Assembly: GCA_002010215.1 (NCBI GenBank)
Contig: MTMY01000031.1
Location: forward strand, 1 to 64,000
DNA: 64,000 nt
DNA from: Archaeoglobus sp. JdFR-37
GTDB lineage: Archaea; Halobacteriota; Archaeoglobi; Archaeoglobales; Archaeoglobaceae
Direction of reading: 5' to 3'
Below, piece after piece: positions 62,683 to 64,000 of this stretch. Each line of letters opens with the position of its first letter. Positions within the stretch are counted from its first letter, which is position 1. The translations under genes and the position numbers were made by a program. The notes beneath the pieces are model-generated. The model searched no databases and was not told where the DNA came from. It worked only from the letters and a program-made list of their open reading frames with translations.

Positions 62683-62745
62683 ATCACATCATCCTCCCTT
62701 TTTTCTCTTTTAGAGGGGCTAAAAATTTGTGGGTATATAAAACTT

Positions 62746-64000
62746 TCACCCTACAAAGTCCTCAGGCTTTGGAAGCTCAAGCTTCAAGCCTTTCCTTTTT
62801 CTTACCTCCATAACAAAGTTTTCAAGCAATCCCTGTGGGATGGGTTCAAATCCTGCATGTTCAACACTCCACAAAGCCTTACCTGATGTTGCACTTCTTA
62901 TAGCTCCCGCAAATCCAAACATTTCCTTAACAGGAGCCTTTGCAACCACTGTCACCATATCTCCTTCTGTGCGCATCTCCAGTATCTGCCCCCTTCTTCC
63001 CTGAATCTCTTTGGTAACATTGCCGAGCATGTCCTGTGGGACGGTGATGAAGACCTTCTGATATGGTTCCAGCAGTGTCGGCTGAGCCTGGAGTACAGCC
63101 GCGAATATGGCAGATCTGACAGCAGGAATCACCTGAGCTGGACCTCTGTGGACAGCATCTTCGTGGAGCTTACAGTCAACCAGCTTAACCTTAACACCCA
63201 TCATGGGTTCTCTTGCCAGCGGACCTGCTCTCATAGCTTCTCTGAAACCCTCCAGTATTAATTCCATGGTCTCATTCAGGTATTGAATACCCTTTGTGAC
63301 ATCGCAGAACACGTTACCCTCGTAGTACTCCTGAATTCCTGCTGCCTCCTCTTTGGCAAGTCCTGCTTCTTCAAGAATTCTCCTGCGCTCCTTCTTATCC
63401 ATCTTCATGTCTACTTCGCCCTCTTTGAACTTCCTGATTACCTCTTGCGGGAGGGGTTCGACGGTTATGTAGAATCTATTGTGCTTGTTTGGTGATTTAC
63501 CTTCAACAACAGGTGAAGTTGAGGTTACAGTTTCTCTGAAGACCACGATGGGCGGGGATGTAACAACATCGATACCGAAATCTCTTCTTATCCTCTCAAC
63601 TCTCACCTCAAGATGCAGCTCACCCATTCCGCTCATCAGGTGCTCTCCTGTTTCCTCATTAAGGGTAACTTGAAGGGTCGGGTCCTCTTTTGCAAGTTTT
63701 CTCAGCACTTCAATCAGCTTCGGGAGGTCCCTTGGGTTCTTGGCTTCGATAGCCATTGTAACAACCGGCTCGCTGATGTGCTTGATGGACTCAAACGGCA
63801 CAAAATTCTCCAGATTGCTGCAGGTTGAACCGGCAACAGCATCCTTAAGACCTACAACAGCCACTATGTTGCCAGCAGGGATTTCCGGCACTTCTACACG
63901 CCTTGGCCCCATGAAGAGGCCGATGGTCTGGACTCTGTTCTTTGTCTTTCTGTCAATCAGGAACAGCTCAAGCCCCGGCTTCAGCGTTCCGCTGTAAAGT
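62746..64000 (-). CDS. fusA: Translation elongation factor EF-2, 5' partial
   Basis: 418 residues visible; the frame is open to the window end, and about 310 N-terminal residues including the GTPase domain are missing from view. The visible part starts in domain II ([19 protein letters not shown]) and includes domains III-V ([13 protein letters not shown], then the domain IV tip with [21 protein letters not shown], where the diphthamide histidine lies in the C-terminal [12 protein letters not shown] segment). It translocates the ribosome. Upstream genes rps7 and rps12 are expected outside the window. Confidence 0.97.
   Translation of the reverse strand, partial: LYSGTLKPGLELFLIDRKTKNRVQTIGLFMGPRRVEVPEIPAGNIVAVVGLKDAVAGSTCSNLENFVPFESIKHISEPVVTMAIEAKNPRDLPKLIEVLRKLAKEDPTLQVTLNEETGEHLMSGMGELHLEVRVERIRRDFGIDVVTSPPIVVFRETVTSTSPVVEGKSPNKHNRFYITVEPLPQEVIRKFKEGEVDMKMDKKERRRILEEAGLAKEEAAGIQEYYEGNVFCDVTKGIQYLNETMELILEGFREAMRAGPLAREPMMGVKVKLVDCKLHEDAVHRGPAQVIPAVRSAIFAAVLQAQPTLLEPYQKVFITVPQDMLGNVTKEIQGRRGQILEMRTEGDMVTVVAKAPVKEMFGFAGAIRSATSGKALWSVEHAGFEPIPQGLLENFVMEVRKRKGLKLELPKPEDFVG

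Noticed and set aside
1..64000. CRISPR arrays, tRNA or rRNA genes and insertion sequences
   Set aside because: No regularly spaced repeats, no cloverleaf patterns in spacers and no transposase-like proteins were seen.

Overview
The window comes from a euryarchaeal genome, most likely a member of the Archaeoglobales (Archaeoglobus, Ferroglobus or Geoglobus type). The reasons are sn-glycerol-1-phosphate dehydrogenase (archaeal lipids), GatD, CofD (coenzyme F420), formylmethanofuran:tetrahydromethanopterin formyltransferase without methanogenesis genes nearby, archaeal riboflavin synthase, a Mre11-Rad50-NurA-HerA operon, a monofunctional CooS CO dehydrogenase, a membrane iron-sulfur/cytochrome b oxidoreductase of the type linked to beta-oxidation, and EF-1alpha/EF-2. 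Ribosome binding sites of the GGAGGTG/GGTGAT type are common, some genes start with GTG or TTG, and several genes have a TATA box about 25 nt before the start codon, which suggests leaderless transcripts. The species cannot be named from the sequence alone. I saw no tRNA, rRNA, CRISPR array, insertion sequence or prophage.

Layout. 0-5.5 kb: a redox, methyl-transfer and sulfur-transfer cluster (two UroD/MtaA-family zinc methyltransferases, DsrE-like, OsmC-like, carboxymuconolactone-decarboxylase-like, TusA-like and a small cysteine protein). 5.5-13.1 kb: a minus-strand DNA-repair operon mre11-rad50-nurA-unknown-herA followed by a TlyA-like methyltransferase. 13-24 kb: Mth938-like protein, glyA, an archaeal coiled-coil protein, pyrF, a corrinoid-activation (RACo-like) protein, a histone-deacetylase-superfamily protein, 6-phospho-3-hexuloisomerase, an M42 peptidase, the membrane Fe-S oxidoreductase and a transglutaminase-like protein. 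24-30 kb: an MrfA-type helicase, a Yip1-like membrane protein, a small conserved protein with a possible double ribbon-helix-helix protein, Mn-dependent pyrophosphatase, and an AT-rich orphan membrane protein.

30-42 kb: dapF, a dihydrouridine-synthase-like protein, thiI, a DUF89 protein, a cysteine-rich protein, egsA, htpX, a probable H/ACA guide RNA, a hemerythrin-like protein, dCMP deaminase, and a run of overlapping genes (regulator, DUF504, argH, gatD). 42-49 kb: ftr, a nickel transporter-like gene, cooS, and facing cooS a winged-helix plus PAS-like regulator; then an FAD oxidoreductase and a DUF1152 protein. 49-51 kb: a 57-codon ribbon-helix-helix gene (CdrS-like) directly before ftsZ, with a repeat array at its promoter. 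51-61 kb: MTH1187-like, asparagine-synthase-like, YkgJ-like, cofD, a nucleotidyltransferase, a zinc-ribbon protein, two aminotransferases around ribC and ribH, a RecA-like ATPase, ccdA and RNase Z. 61-64 kb: rps10, tuf and a partial fusA (the str operon).

The most interesting points are a candidate CO/redox-responsive control unit (cooS, nickel uptake, divergent winged-helix-PAS regulator and an 18-bp palindrome), the cdrS-ftsZ unit with helically phased operator-like repeats, an H/ACA guide RNA with a kink-turn and a plausible 16S target, an unusual zinc-hook spacing in Rad50, an uncharacterised protein inside the nurA-herA operon, and the methyl/sulfur cluster at the left end.
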